The notes: a model not told the origin generated them from the letters alone. A DNA stretch of 37,337 bases from an uncultured Anaerolineae bacterium (GCA_903838415.1 CAILYI010000093.1:1-37337), one strand, 5' to 3'. Positions 16,353 through 25,024 are shown, numbered from the stretch's first letter. A program made the numbers and translations.

Positions 16353-17972
16353 CTACTTCCAGTCTAATTTCTGGATTAAACCATCACCCGTCACCTGATG
16401 TCCCGTACCGGTGGCGGCGTCGATCAACCATAGATTTCCCTGGTAAATCACTGCCACGAAATCGCCTTCCTGCTCCGATAGCGGAATCGGCGCCCAGAGC
16501 GGCGTTTGCGGAGATAAACCGGGCGAGCCAGGCTCGGGAAAAATTGTCCGACGATTGGAACCATCCCGATCCATGATGACCAACTGGTAACCGCTCGTGC
16601 CCGATTGGGTCGGTGACAGCGCCTGCAGGTAAGACACATAATAAGATATTTCGCTGCCCACCTGTCGCGCTGACGAAGCTGCCGGGTAAGCGAACATCCC
16701 GGTTTGTTGGGCGATACGCACAATCGCCTCGGAATCCAGCGTAAGGGCGCTCATGTCAAAATTGGGTGATTCTTCCGGGTTGACGAGTCCGGGTGGCGGC
16801 GCGTGGGTCACCACAAAAATCGCTCGCCCGTCCGCGCCCCAGGCCAATCCAGGAATTAAGGCCCAATCGGAGCGAGTTTGTAACGGGGTGATTTCCAGCA
16901 AAGGCGAGAGCGCCTTATTCTTGAAACTGACAATCCCCATCCCGTCGGGACGGCTGTAGGCAAGGAATTTACCGCCGGGCGACCACTGAAAGTCAGTTCC
17001 CCACCAACCGTATACGCCGCCGGTATTGGCGTCGATGATCTTCTCGCGCACGCCCAGATTCCCGTTTGTCCCGACCACCATGCGGAAAAGGTCATTGTTG
17101 GCCTGCCAGCCTGGCGGCGCTGACCGCGGCTCTACGGTTGAGTACAAAGCTCTCAGCGTGCCGGTCGTGGATGGATCCCAATCGGCAAAGTGGATGATGT
17201 TGGGCGTTTTAAGGTTGATTGGCGTGGCTTTGGGGTTTTCAATGTTGAGCGCCCAGAGCGTATTGATTTCTTCATCCGCCGCTTTGGTGGATTTTCGTGT
17301 GTACATCAACCACGCGCCGTCTTTGGAGAGCTTGAGCACGCGTCCGTCCAGGTCTCCGGTGGTGACGAGTGGCGTGCGGTTTGACGTGGAACCTTGCATC
17401 AGCCAGGCGTTGCCGCCCGCCAGGTAAACCAACTTGCCAGGAATGGACAGCGACACAAATGGCGTCTGCACGCCCACCATCACGATTTCGGGCAGGGCTT
17501 GTTCCAGCACGGTGGAACGCGAAATGCTGGTATTGACAAGTTTTCCATCTTCGTAATAGCGTCGATAAACGATTTCCTGCAGCCCGTTGTTTCCCGGCTG
17601 GATTAGTCGGGTTTCTCCTAACGGCAGTGACTCATTTCGCACGGTCTGCCGCTCAAAAGCGACGATCGATTGCTGAGTCTCAAATTCTTCGCGCCCGCGT
17701 GTCACTTTAACAGCCAATCCATCGCTGACGACGGTGTAGGCGGGCGGTTCCACTTTGTCCAGACTGGCCAGGGTCAGCCCGGCAGATTCCAGCACTTGTT
17801 GGATTTTACTGCCGGATGCGACGCTGACAGTTTTTGTCTCCCCGTCAGCGCTCAGGCTCACGGACAGGCTGACTTCACTCTGCGAGACGCGCGGCGAAAG
17901 ACAACCGCTGAGAGAAAAAGCCAGCAGAGAGAGCAGGATGGTTAGCCACAGGCTGAGTTTGGGTGATAACAC
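16353..17972 (-). CDS. Lipoprotein with DUF348, G5 and beta-propeller domains
   Basis: A 539-residue secreted lipoprotein. The signal peptide ends in the lipobox LSGC (Cys24). A DUF348-like ubiquitin-fold segment (about 33-90, ADGETKTVSVASGSKIQQVL) is followed by a G5 domain (about 100-165, ending with ...LPEIVMVG), which binds N-acetylglucosamine or other cell-wall sugars in known cases. From about 175 to the end there are TolB-like propeller blades (WSPGGKFLAYSRPDGMG, LAWGADGRAIFVV, QGNLWLIDAATG). It is probably anchored outside the membrane and attached to envelope glycans. The GTG start has no good ribosome-binding site; it lies 14 bases after the stop of the preceding lipoprotein gene, so coupling in one operon is likely. 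Confidence 0.8.
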   Translation of the reverse strand: MLSPKLSLWLTILLSLLAFSLSGCLSPRVSQSEVSLSVSLSADGETKTVSVASGSKIQQVLESAGLTLASLDKVEPPAYTVVSDGLAVKVTRGREEFETQQSIVAFERQTVRNESLPLGETRLIQPGNNGLQEIVYRRYYEDGKLVNTSISRSTVLEQALPEIVMVGVQTPFVSLSIPGKLVYLAGGNAWLMQGSTSNRTPLVTTGDLDGRVLKLSKDGAWLMYTRKSTKAADEEINTLWALNIENPKATPINLKTPNIIHFADWDPSTTGTLRALYSTVEPRSAPPGWQANNDLFRMVVGTNGNLGVREKIIDANTGGVYGWWGTDFQWSPGGKFLAYSRPDGMGIVSFKNKALSPLLEITPLQTRSDWALIPGLAWGADGRAIFVVTHAPPPGLVNPEESPNFDMSALTLDSEAIVRIAQQTGMFAYPAASSARQVGSEISYYVSYLQALSPTQSGTSGYQLVIMDRDGSNRRTIFPEPGSPGLSPQTPLWAPIPLSEQEGDFVAVIYQGNLWLIDAATGTGHQVTGDGLIQKLDWK

Positions 17973-17986
17973 TTGGTATAATCGAT

Positions 17987-18556
17987 TTACTTAACCTGGC
18001 CCGTCAGGGTCATGGTTCCGTCGGCGATGGTAATACTATCAACCCGCAACCCAACTGCCGCCGGTCCAAGCGAGCCAGTGAAAGCTTCTTCAATGAAGGC
18101 GCTGATGGTGTCATTTAATCCGCTCGGCGCCGGTAATGGCCCAAAATTGGCCGAAGCAACTGTCAATTTGGGTTTCCCATCCGCATCAATGGCGGCTGAA
18201 AGTACGATGCGCACATTGGCTTGCAGATTCCCCTGCGTGACTTTCCCGTAAACCTGGATTTCTCCATCGCGCAGATACACCTGTGGTTCACGGATAAACG
18301 GGTCGCTCTGAGAATCAAGCTTCGCCGCCAGAAGTGAAGTGATCTGGGTTTCGTTAATGGTAAGCGTCAGGGTGCCATTCTGGGCGGCGGCAGTTTGCGC
18401 GGCCTCCAGTTGCTGATCCAGGCTGCCGGCGGCCTCCGTCGAAATGGCGATCGGCGTTTCCGGGTAGGCTGGTCCACCCACAAACATTGTGCAGGCGAGT
18501 GAAGCCAGAGCAACGGTTAAAATTGATAGCGTTATAAAAAATCTGTTATTCTTCAT
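17987..18556 (-). CDS. Small lipoprotein of unknown function
   Basis: A 189-residue protein with signal peptide and lipobox LASLAC (Cys22). The mature part has amphipathic strands and a conserved-looking LTLTINETQITSLLAAKL and a C-terminal GLRVDSITIADGTMTLTGQV, a pattern like lipid-binding or LolA/DUF2993-type beta sheets, but no family assignment is certain. The ATG at 18556 has GGAG 6 bases upstream. It opens the two-gene lipoprotein operon and is divergent from scpB with a 40-base shared promoter region. Confidence 0.72.
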   Translation of the reverse strand: MKNNRFFITLSILTVALASLACTMFVGGPAYPETPIAISTEAAGSLDQQLEAAQTAAAQNGTLTLTINETQITSLLAAKLDSQSDPFIREPQVYLRDGEIQVYGKVTQGNLQANVRIVLSAAIDADGKPKLTVASANFGPLPAPSGLNDTISAFIEEAFTGSLGPAAVGLRVDSITIADGTMTLTGQVK

Positions 18557-18588
18557 TAGAATCTCCATCCAATTGACTTAGCGGAGCA

Positions 18589-18597
18589 ATTATAGCA
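18589..18597 (-). promoter_or_regulatory. Extended -10 promoter of the lipoprotein operon
   Basis: On the minus strand TGCTATAAT is a perfect extended -10 element, about 32 bases before the ATG at 18556. It touches the scpB start codon on the other strand, so divergent expression of the two genes may be linked. Confidence 0.6.
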
Positions 18598-19157
18598 TGA
18601 GCGACTTGTCACCTTTCATTGAATTGAGTCTTCCGGCATTGTTGGAAGGATTGTTATTTGTAGCGGCGGAACCGGTTTCGCCCTCGCAGCTGGCGGCGGC
18701 GCTGGATTTGACGGCTACCAGCGTTGAAAAGGGTCTGGATGAATTGGATGAAAACCTGCGCACCCGCGGCTTGCGGTTGCAAAGACACGCAGGCCGTGTC
18801 CAACTGACAACGGCGCCCGAACTGGCCGAATCCGTCGAGCGTTTTCTCGGCCTGGAAGCCACCAGCCGCCTGAGCCGCGCCGCCCTCGAGACGCTCGCGA
18901 TTATCTCCTACCAACAGCCGGTGACTCGCCCAGCGGTGGATGCGGTGCGCGGAGTCAACAGCGACGGTGTGATCAAAAGTCTGCTGAGCAAAGGATTGCT
19001 GCAGGAAGTGGGCCGCTCTGAAGGCCCCGGACGACCGATCTTGTTTGGCACCACTCCAGAGTTTTTGCAGCACTTTGGTCTGAACTCGCTCACGGAGCTT
19101 CCGCCGCTTAACCTGCCGGTCGACAGCGAAAGAGACGTTGATTTGCTCAAGGGCTAA
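18597..19157 (+). CDS. scpB: Segregation and condensation protein B
   Basis: This 186-residue protein is ScpB, the winged-helix kleisin partner that works with ScpA and SMC to condense and separate chromosomes. Family hallmarks are LLEGLLFVAAEPVSPSQLAAAL at the start, the segment LSRAALETLAIISYQQPVTRP (about 92-112) and GVIKSLLSKGLLQEVGR...GRPILFGTT in the second winged helix. The ATG is preceded by GGAG at 10 bases. ScpA is not next to it, unlike in many Gram-positive bacteria. A hairpin with a T-rich tail follows 46 bases after the stop. Confidence 0.93.
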   Translation: MSDLSPFIELSLPALLEGLLFVAAEPVSPSQLAAALDLTATSVEKGLDELDENLRTRGLRLQRHAGRVQLTTAPELAESVERFLGLEATSRLSRAALETLAIISYQQPVTRPAVDAVRGVNSDGVIKSLLSKGLLQEVGRSEGPGRPILFGTTPEFLQHFGLNSLTELPPLNLPVDSERDVDLLKG

Positions 19158-19187
19158 ATCCGGCTCGCATCCCTTTTTCTTCCATCG

Positions 19188-19196
19188 TGTTATAGT
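19188..19196 (+). promoter_or_regulatory. Possible extended -10 promoter for fabF
   Basis: TGTTATAGT fits an extended -10 element. If used, transcription would begin near 19203, at the foot of the palindrome that follows, which would place that hairpin in the fabF leader. No -35 is visible. Confidence 0.4.
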
Positions 19197-19203
19197 CATA
19201 GCA

Positions 19204-19230
19204 GTAGGACAAACTGCCAGTTTGTCCTAC
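19204..19230 (+). terminator. 12-bp palindrome between scpB and fabF
   Basis: gtaggacaaact and agtttgtcctac pair exactly around gcc and are followed by tatttatttt. This looks like an intrinsic terminator for scpB. Because a possible fabF promoter lies just upstream, it could instead be a leader attenuator or an operator for a fatty acid synthesis regulator. Confidence 0.65.
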
Positions 19231-19252
19231 TATTTATTTTGAGGAGAGCGTT

Positions 19253-20494
19253 ATGCGTAAAAGAGTGGTTGTCACCGGGCTGGGTTGTGTCAGTCCGTTG
19301 GGTAATAATTTTCAGGACACCTGGTCTGCCCTGATCGCAGGGAAATCAGGCGCAGCGCCAATCACACACTTTGATGCGTCTAATCACAAGACGCGTTTTG
19401 CCTGCGAAGTCAAAGGCTTTGATGCTGCCGCTTTGTTAGGTGGCAAGGAAGCCCGCCGCATGGATCGCTTCTGCCAGTTTGCGGTGGTCGCCGCGCAGGA
19501 AGCGGTGGCGCAGGCCGGGCTGGTAGTCACTGACGAGAACCGTGATCGCATCGGCGTGATTGTAGGGACGGGAATTGGTGGCGTTGGCACCCTGCTCGAA
19601 CAGGTCGAAATTTTGCGTGAAAAAGGCCCGGATCGCGTTAGCCCATTTCTGGTGCCGATGATGATTTCGGACAACGCCGCCGGGATGATCGCCATCCGCA
19701 TGGGTGTGCGTGGGCCGAATGCGGCTTTCGTTACCGCCTGCGCCACCGGTTCGAATGCGGTTGGCGAGGCCGCTGAAATGATTCGCCGTGGTTCAGCGGA
19801 TGTGATGCTGGCGGGTGGTTCGGAAGCCTCGATCGTCAGTGTGGCGATGGCCGGGTTGAACGTCATGACCGCGCTTTCCACGCGCAACGATGATGTGACC
19901 AGCGCTTCGCGTCCATTCGATAAAAACCGTGATGGCTTTGTGATGGGTGAGGGCGGCGCAATGCTTGTGCTCGAAACGCTCGAGCATGCCAGGGCGCGCG
20001 GCGCGAAAATCCTGTGCGAGATAACTGGCTACGGCACAACGGACGATGCCTATCATATTTCAGCTCCCGCAGAAAATGGTGCTGGTGCGGCTTTGTGTAT
20101 GAAGCTGGCGCTTGAGAATGCCAGTCTGCAACCTGAAGATATCGACTATATCAACGCTCATGGCACTTCCACGCCGCTGAACGATAAATCCGAAACCGCC
20201 GCCATTAAGAGCGCTTTGGGGGAACATGCCTATAAAGTCCCGGTTTCATCCACCAAGTCGATGACCGGGCACTTGCTTGGCGCTTCGGGCGCGGTTGAAG
20301 CGGCAGTTTGCACCGAAATATTCCAGCGTGATATCCTCCCGCCAACGATCAACTATGAAACCCAAGATCCAAATTGTGATCTGGACTACATCCCCAATCA
20401 GCCGCGCCAGGCTCATCCGCGTCATATCATGTCAAATTCGTTTGGTTTTGGCGGACATAACGCCACCCTGGTTTTTAGCCGTTTTGAAGAATAG
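19253..20494 (+). CDS. fabF: Beta-ketoacyl-ACP synthase II
   Basis: This 413-residue thiolase-fold enzyme condenses malonyl-ACP with acyl-ACP in the elongation cycle of type II fatty acid synthesis. The Cys-His-His triad is visible as C163 (TACATGSNAVGEA), H303 (NAHGTSTPLND) and H340 (KSMTGHLLGASGA, with K335), and the C-terminal SNSFGFGGHNATLVF is diagnostic. Length matches FabF. GAGGAG precedes the ATG. fabH follows 42 bases after the stop and has its own ribosome-binding site, so they likely form an operon; acpP, fabD and fabG are not in the window. Confidence 0.96.
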   Translation: MRKRVVVTGLGCVSPLGNNFQDTWSALIAGKSGAAPITHFDASNHKTRFACEVKGFDAAALLGGKEARRMDRFCQFAVVAAQEAVAQAGLVVTDENRDRIGVIVGTGIGGVGTLLEQVEILREKGPDRVSPFLVPMMISDNAAGMIAIRMGVRGPNAAFVTACATGSNAVGEAAEMIRRGSADVMLAGGSEASIVSVAMAGLNVMTALSTRNDDVTSASRPFDKNRDGFVMGEGGAMLVLETLEHARARGAKILCEITGYGTTDDAYHISAPAENGAGAALCMKLALENASLQPEDIDYINAHGTSTPLNDKSETAAIKSALGEHAYKVPVSSTKSMTGHLLGASGAVEAAVCTEIFQRDILPPTINYETQDPNCDLDYIPNQPRQAHPRHIMSNSFGFGGHNATLVFSRFEE

Positions 20495-20536
20495 TTATTG
20501 ATGACCATCTTCGCGCGTTGATATTACGGAGTTTTT

Positions 20537-21640
20537 ATGCCTTATGCACATATTACCGGTTGGGGAATGTCTGTTCCTCAAAAGGTTATGACCAATGATG
20601 ATTTGAGTAAGATCATCGATACCAATGATGAGTGGATCCGTGATCGTACCGGCATCCGCCAGAGGCACATTGCTTCTGGAACCGAAACAACCTCATCTCT
20701 TGGCACGGATGCCGCTTTCAAGGCGCTCAAAGTAGCCGGACTGATCCCTGACGATCTGGATTTGATTATTTGCTCGACTTCCACGCCGGAATATATTTTC
20801 CCGGCGACGGCCTGTCTCATTCAAGATAGGCTTGGGGCCAACAAAGCTGGTGCTTTTGATCTTTCAGCAGCTTGCTCGGGCTTCATCTATGCCATGAATA
20901 TGGGAGCGCAGTCCATTCGTTCCGGTTCGGTCAAGACTGTGCTTGTGATTGGCACCGAAACACTTTCCCGCTTTGTCAATTGGCAGGATCGCAGCACCTG
21001 CATTCTGTTCGGCGATGGCGCAGGCGCGTTCATTCTACAGGCCAGCGAAAAACCTGGTGGAATCCAGGGTGCTGTGATGCATTCTGACGGTTCCGGTGGG
21101 GATTATTTATCCATACCGGCCGGCGGCAGTGCTCACCCGGCCAGCGAAATCACCATCCATACCGGCATGCACTTTATCCATATGGATGGCAAGGAAGTTT
21201 ACCGTTTCGCAACGCGCGTCATGGCGCACGCCACAACGGAAGTCGCCGAAAAATCCGGTTGGAAAGTGGAAGACCTTTCATTAATCATTCCGCACCAGGC
21301 CAATTCGCGCATTATCGATGCCGCGGCGCGTGCGCTGAAGTTGCCGCTCGAAAAATTTATGGTCAATGTTGACCGTTATGGGAATACATCGACCGCCTCC
21401 ATTCCGATCGCCACAGTGGAAGCCATCCAGAACAAACGGTTGAAGCCCGGCGACAAGGTCGTTTTTGTCGGATTCGGCGCGGGGCTGACCTGGGGCGCAC
21501 TCGCCGCCGAATGGAGTGGGCCATTGCCATCCGAGCACTACATTACAGCAGAATGGTACAAACCCTGGGCGCGAGTCCGCTCAATACTTCGCCGTATTCT
21601 GCGCATTCTTGATGGCATCTTTTTCGGCCGCGATGCGTAG
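20537..21640 (+). CDS. fabH: Beta-ketoacyl-ACP synthase III with C-terminal extension
   Basis: FabH starts fatty acid synthesis by condensing acyl-CoA with malonyl-ACP. The triad is C113 (LSAACSGFIYAM), H253 (IIPHQANSRI) and N283 (RYGNTSTASIPI); GFGAGLTWGALAAEW marks the usual C-terminus near residue 330. Here about 35 further residues follow, containing EWYKPWARVRSILRRILRIL, a basic amphipathic helix that could touch the membrane. Most FabH proteins stop near 320-335 residues. GGAG lies 5 bases before the ATG. It is downstream of fabF and upstream of the tatA pair. Confidence 0.94.
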   Translation: MPYAHITGWGMSVPQKVMTNDDLSKIIDTNDEWIRDRTGIRQRHIASGTETTSSLGTDAAFKALKVAGLIPDDLDLIICSTSTPEYIFPATACLIQDRLGANKAGAFDLSAACSGFIYAMNMGAQSIRSGSVKTVLVIGTETLSRFVNWQDRSTCILFGDGAGAFILQASEKPGGIQGAVMHSDGSGGDYLSIPAGGSAHPASEITIHTGMHFIHMDGKEVYRFATRVMAHATTEVAEKSGWKVEDLSLIIPHQANSRIIDAAARALKLPLEKFMVNVDRYGNTSTASIPIATVEAIQNKRLKPGDKVVFVGFGAGLTWGALAAEWSGPLPSEHYITAEWYKPWARVRSILRRILRILDGIFFGRDA

Positions 21641-21713
21641 GATAGGCAATTCATATCGATTGTGATATGATCATTTCGTTGCTTGAAGATAAAACGTTGT
21701 AGAGGAGTATATT

Positions 21714-21893
21714 ATGCGTCTTGGTGTTCCTGAACTGCTGATTTTGCTCGTGATCGTAATTGTCCTATTTGGCCCGGGACGTTTTGGAAAAGTGTTGGGT
21801 GAACTGGGTAGTGGTTTAAAATCCTTCAAAGATAACCTGAGCGGAGATAAAAAAGAAGACGAACCCAAATCTCCCACCGAAGAAACGAAGTAA
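21714..21893 (+). CDS. tatA: Twin-arginine translocase subunit TatA, copy 1
   Basis: A 59-residue protein with a short N-terminal membrane helix (PELLILLVIVIVLFGPGRF), the hinge motif FGPGRFGKVLGELGSGLKSFK and an acidic Lys/Glu tail: a complete TatA. TatA rings form the pore through which folded proteins cross the membrane. GAGGAG precedes the ATG. A second, very similar copy follows 95 bases after the stop. tatC is not in the window, so the receptor must be encoded elsewhere. Confidence 0.92.
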   Translation: MRLGVPELLILLVIVIVLFGPGRFGKVLGELGSGLKSFKDNLSGDKKEDEPKSPTEETK

Positions 21894-21988
21894 CCCGTCT
21901 GATCATATTTTGCCGCGGAAATCACAGAGCGTGATGAAAGTCAAACTTTGTGGTTTCTGTGGCATATTTATTTAATTGTTGAGGGAAA

Positions 21989-22183
21989 ATGGAAATTGGC
22001 CTCCCTGAATTATTGATTATCCTGGTCATCGTCATTGTTCTGTTAGGCCCGGGCCGGTTTGGTAAAGTGCTCGGTGAATTTGGCAGCGGCCTGAAGTCAT
22101 TTAAAGATAATTTCAGCGGCGATAAAAAGGATGTTGATCTGCCCAAAGCCTCCAAAAGTGAAGGGGAGAATAAGATTTCATGA
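21989..22183 (+). CDS. tatA: Twin-arginine translocase subunit TatA, copy 2
   Basis: A 64-residue TatA, nearly identical to copy 1 through the membrane helix and amphipathic helix (GLPELLIILVIVIVLLGPGRF, GKVLGEFGSGLKSFKDNFSGDKK) but with a different tail. It is clearly a tandem duplicate; one copy may have taken the TatB or TatE role. Its stop overlaps the start of the alpha/beta hydrolase (ATGA), so they are translationally coupled. Confidence 0.92.
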   Translation: MEIGLPELLIILVIVIVLLGPGRFGKVLGEFGSGLKSFKDNFSGDKKDVDLPKASKSEGENKIS

Positions 22184-22950
22184 CCCGTTTGAATTTCCTC
22201 GACCCAAATCCGACCGGGGAACCGGTTGTTCTCCTGCTGCATGGATTGGGCGCCAATGGCTCATCCTGGACTTTTCAATTTGAGTCCCTTATGGCAGCCG
22301 GGATGCGCCCGATAGCGCCCGATTCTCCCGGTTTTGGCGCATCCCGTTATGGTGGTCATGGCTGGAACTTCAAGCGTGTTGCCGCTGAATTGGCCGAAAT
22401 GCTGGAAGAACTACGGATTGGCCAAGTTTACCTGGTCGGTTTGTCAATGGGCGGAGTGATTGCGCAACAATTTGCGCTCGATTATCCACAACTTGTCAGC
22501 AAATTGGTGCTCGTAAGCACATTTTCAAAACTTCGGCCATCCAATTGGTCACAATGGTTTTATTTTGCCCAACGAATGCTGGTTGTTCATAGCGTGGGGC
22601 TGTCTTCCCAGTCGAAAATTGTTGCCAGACGGGTTTTTCCTGAACCCGATCAACAAGCTTTACGCGATATGGCCGCAGAACAATTCGCATCTGCCGATCC
22701 GCGCGCCTACCGAGCCGCCATGCGGCATCTGGGCCTGTTCAATTCGTCCCAGCGCTTGCCGGAAATAAAAATCCCCACTTTGGTGATCACGGGCGCAAAC
22801 GACAGCACCGTCACACCATCCCGACAAAAAATGTTGGCGGAAAACATCTCCGGGGCGAAACAAGTCATTATTCCCGGAGGGGGGCATGCCGTGGCGATTG
22901 ATCAGTCCGAAACCTTCAATACGATCCTGTTGGAATTTCTGAAAAATTAG
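22180..22950 (+). CDS. Alpha/beta hydrolase
   Basis: A 256-residue alpha/beta-hydrolase with the nucleophile elbow GLSMGG (S89), Asp in TGANDSTV (D208), His in GGGHAVAI (H236) and an oxyanion loop LLHGLGANGSSW. It has no signal peptide. The cap region (about 115-185) is helical, as in esterases, C-C hydrolases and haloperoxidase-like enzymes. Translation is coupled to the second tatA. The substrate is unknown; the position in a fatty acid/Tat gene group does not settle it. Confidence 0.87.
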   Translation: MTRLNFLDPNPTGEPVVLLLHGLGANGSSWTFQFESLMAAGMRPIAPDSPGFGASRYGGHGWNFKRVAAELAEMLEELRIGQVYLVGLSMGGVIAQQFALDYPQLVSKLVLVSTFSKLRPSNWSQWFYFAQRMLVVHSVGLSSQSKIVARRVFPEPDQQALRDMAAEQFASADPRAYRAAMRHLGLFNSSQRLPEIKIPTLVITGANDSTVTPSRQKMLAENISGAKQVIIPGGGHAVAIDQSETFNTILLEFLKN

Positions 22951-23097
22951 CCCGTTAATATTTCTCTGATAAATTTCTTGTTTTTTGTTGCGTCATGTCG
23001 GGTAAAATTTTTCTTGGCGGTTAGAATTCATCGCTTCCTCTATGCAAGAATAAATGTGCACAATTGGTATCCTGGGATTTTCATCTAATTGCTGAAT

Positions 23098-23120
23098 CTC
23101 CAGGATAGCTGGAGTTTTTT
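23098..23120 (+). terminator. Small terminator hairpin just before htpG
   Basis: ctccag (23098-23103) pairs with ctggag (23109-23114) around 5 bases and is followed by six T. It ends 24 bases before the htpG start and about 150 bases after the hydrolase stop. It may end the upstream operon, or act as a temperature- or factor-sensitive attenuator in the htpG leader. Confidence 0.6.
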
Positions 23121-23143
23121 GAGTCTATTCAAGGAGATAAAAA

Positions 23144-25024
23144 ATGGCTGATTCTTCTGAAACCCCAACATTAGAAAACGGACAGTCTTTTTCTTTCAAA
23201 GCAGAAACGAAGCAACTTCTGAACATCCTGATCCATTCTTTGTACAAAGATAAGGAAGTCTTTCTGCGTGAACTGCTTTCGAACGCATCAGACGCCCTCA
23301 ATCGGTTGCGATTCGAGTTGCTCACAAACCAGGCAGTGCTCGATCCAGAAGCAGAAATGTGCATCCACATTTCTGTGGATAAGGAAGCCGGAAAGATCAC
23401 AATTCGGGATACCGGCATTGGCATGACCAGGGAAGAGATGATCGAGAACCTGGGCACCATCGCCCAATCTGGCGCGCGGAAGTTTTTGGATGCGGCCAAA
23501 GACCAAAAGGGAGACTTCGCCCAGGTGATTGGTCAATTTGGAGTCGGGTTTTATTCAGTCTTCATGGTCGCTGATTGGGTCAAGGTCACCTCGCGCTCCT
23601 TTCAACCCGAGGCCGAGGCTGCGCTCTGGTTTGCCCTTGGCGAGGATAATTTCCAAATTGGTCCGGCGCAGAAGGCCGAGCGGGGAACGATTATCGAAAT
23701 CAAGCTGAAAGATGATCTGACTGAATTTGCGAACGAATTCCGCATCAAAGAGATTATTCGCAAGCACTCGGATTATATTGGCTTTCCAATATATGTCGGT
23801 GATGAGCAGGAACAGGTTAATAAGCAGACCGCCATCTGGCGAACTGCCCGTCAAAATGTGACTGAAGAACAATACAAGGACTTATACCGGCAGTTGACGC
23901 TCGATTTTGAAGAGCCGCTTTTTCACTCCCATCTGATTACAGATGCGCCAGTGCAAATGTATGCCTTGCTCTACATTCCCGGAAAATCTGAGCGTGGCGT
24001 TTTCTCCTTGCGCAAAGACGATGGGTTGAAGCTGTATTCCAAAAATATCCTGATTGACGAGTATTCAAAGGATTTGCTGCCTGAGTATTTGCGCTTCATA
24101 CAGGGCGTGGTTGATTCGGAAGATTTACCCTTGAATGTTTCCCGCGAGACCATTCAAGCAACCGGGATGATGACCCGTTTGAAAAAAGTTCTGACGGGTC
24201 AGGTATTGAAGGAGCTGGAAACACTCTCTAAAAACGACGCCGAAAAATACCAGGCGTTTTGGCAGGAATTTGGCGGATTCCTTAAGCAGGGAGTGGCGAC
24301 CAGCCAATCCGAAACGGAGAAAATTTATCCATTCCTGCGATTTAAAACCAACTTGCATCCCGAGACCTGGTCTTCGTTGGACGACTACGTTGGTCGAATG
24401 CCAACCGGGCAGAAAGGTATTTACTTCATCATTGGCGACGATCCCAAATCTGTCTTGCGCAGTCCGCACCTGGACTATTTCCAAGCACAAGGCACGGAAG
24501 TTTTATTACTGACCGAGCCGATTGATTCCTTTATGCTGATGGGCTTGCACAAATTCAAAGATTTCGAGCTAAAAAACGTCGCTCAATCGGATGATACGAT
24601 TCCAGAAAAACCGGAGAACGAAAAGGAAGAGACAGAAAAAATCCCTGCGGCTGATTTCGATACCCTGATCGAGCGCTTTAAACAGATATTGGGAGAAGAT
24701 GTCGTTGACGTGCGAGGGAGCAGCAGGCTTTCACAGTCAGTGGCTCGCCTGGTGGATCCCGAAGGAAGCCTCAACCCGGAAATGCAGCGCGTCTACAAGT
24801 ATTTGGGGAAGGATTTTGAAGTTTCCAAGAAAATATTGGAATTAAATCCATCTCATCCAATCTTGAAAAACCTGTTGGCTTTGGATTCGCAATCGGAATT
24901 GCAGAGACTGGTCATTGAGCAAATTTACGAAAGCGCTTTACTTGTGGAAGGTTTGCACCCGGATCCATCCAGAATGGTGCCGCGGGTTCAGGAAATTATC
25001 CAGGCGGCTCTGGGCAAGAATTAA
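23144..25024 (+). CDS. htpG: Molecular chaperone HtpG (Hsp90)
   Basis: This 626-residue protein is bacterial Hsp90. The N-terminal GHKL ATPase domain is clear: FKAETKQLLNILIHSLY, FLRELLSNASDALNR (with the magnesium-binding Asn), IRDTGIGM and GQFGVGFYSVFMVAD. The middle domain has the ...DLPLNVSRETIQ segment that carries the catalytic Arg, and the C-terminal dimerisation domain runs from about 500. It has an acidic linker near 485-500 (PEKPENEKEETEK). AAGGAG lies 7 bases before the ATG. No CIRCE element was found upstream. It is monocistronic. Confidence 0.96.
   Translation: MADSSETPTLENGQSFSFKAETKQLLNILIHSLYKDKEVFLRELLSNASDALNRLRFELLTNQAVLDPEAEMCIHISVDKEAGKITIRDTGIGMTREEMIENLGTIAQSGARKFLDAAKDQKGDFAQVIGQFGVGFYSVFMVADWVKVTSRSFQPEAEAALWFALGEDNFQIGPAQKAERGTIIEIKLKDDLTEFANEFRIKEIIRKHSDYIGFPIYVGDEQEQVNKQTAIWRTARQNVTEEQYKDLYRQLTLDFEEPLFHSHLITDAPVQMYALLYIPGKSERGVFSLRKDDGLKLYSKNILIDEYSKDLLPEYLRFIQGVVDSEDLPLNVSRETIQATGMMTRLKKVLTGQVLKELETLSKNDAEKYQAFWQEFGGFLKQGVATSQSETEKIYPFLRFKTNLHPETWSSLDDYVGRMPTGQKGIYFIIGDDPKSVLRSPHLDYFQAQGTEVLLLTEPIDSFMLMGLHKFKDFELKNVAQSDDTIPEKPENEKEETEKIPAADFDTLIERFKQILGEDVVDVRGSSRLSQSVARLVDPEGSLNPEMQRVYKYLGKDFEVSKKILELNPSHPILKNLLALDSQSELQRLVIEQIYESALLVEGLHPDPSRMVPRVQEIIQAALGKN

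Noticed and set aside
22951..23143. CIRCE heat-shock element before htpG
   Set aside because: Neither half of the TTAGCACTC-N9-GAGTGCTAA element is present.
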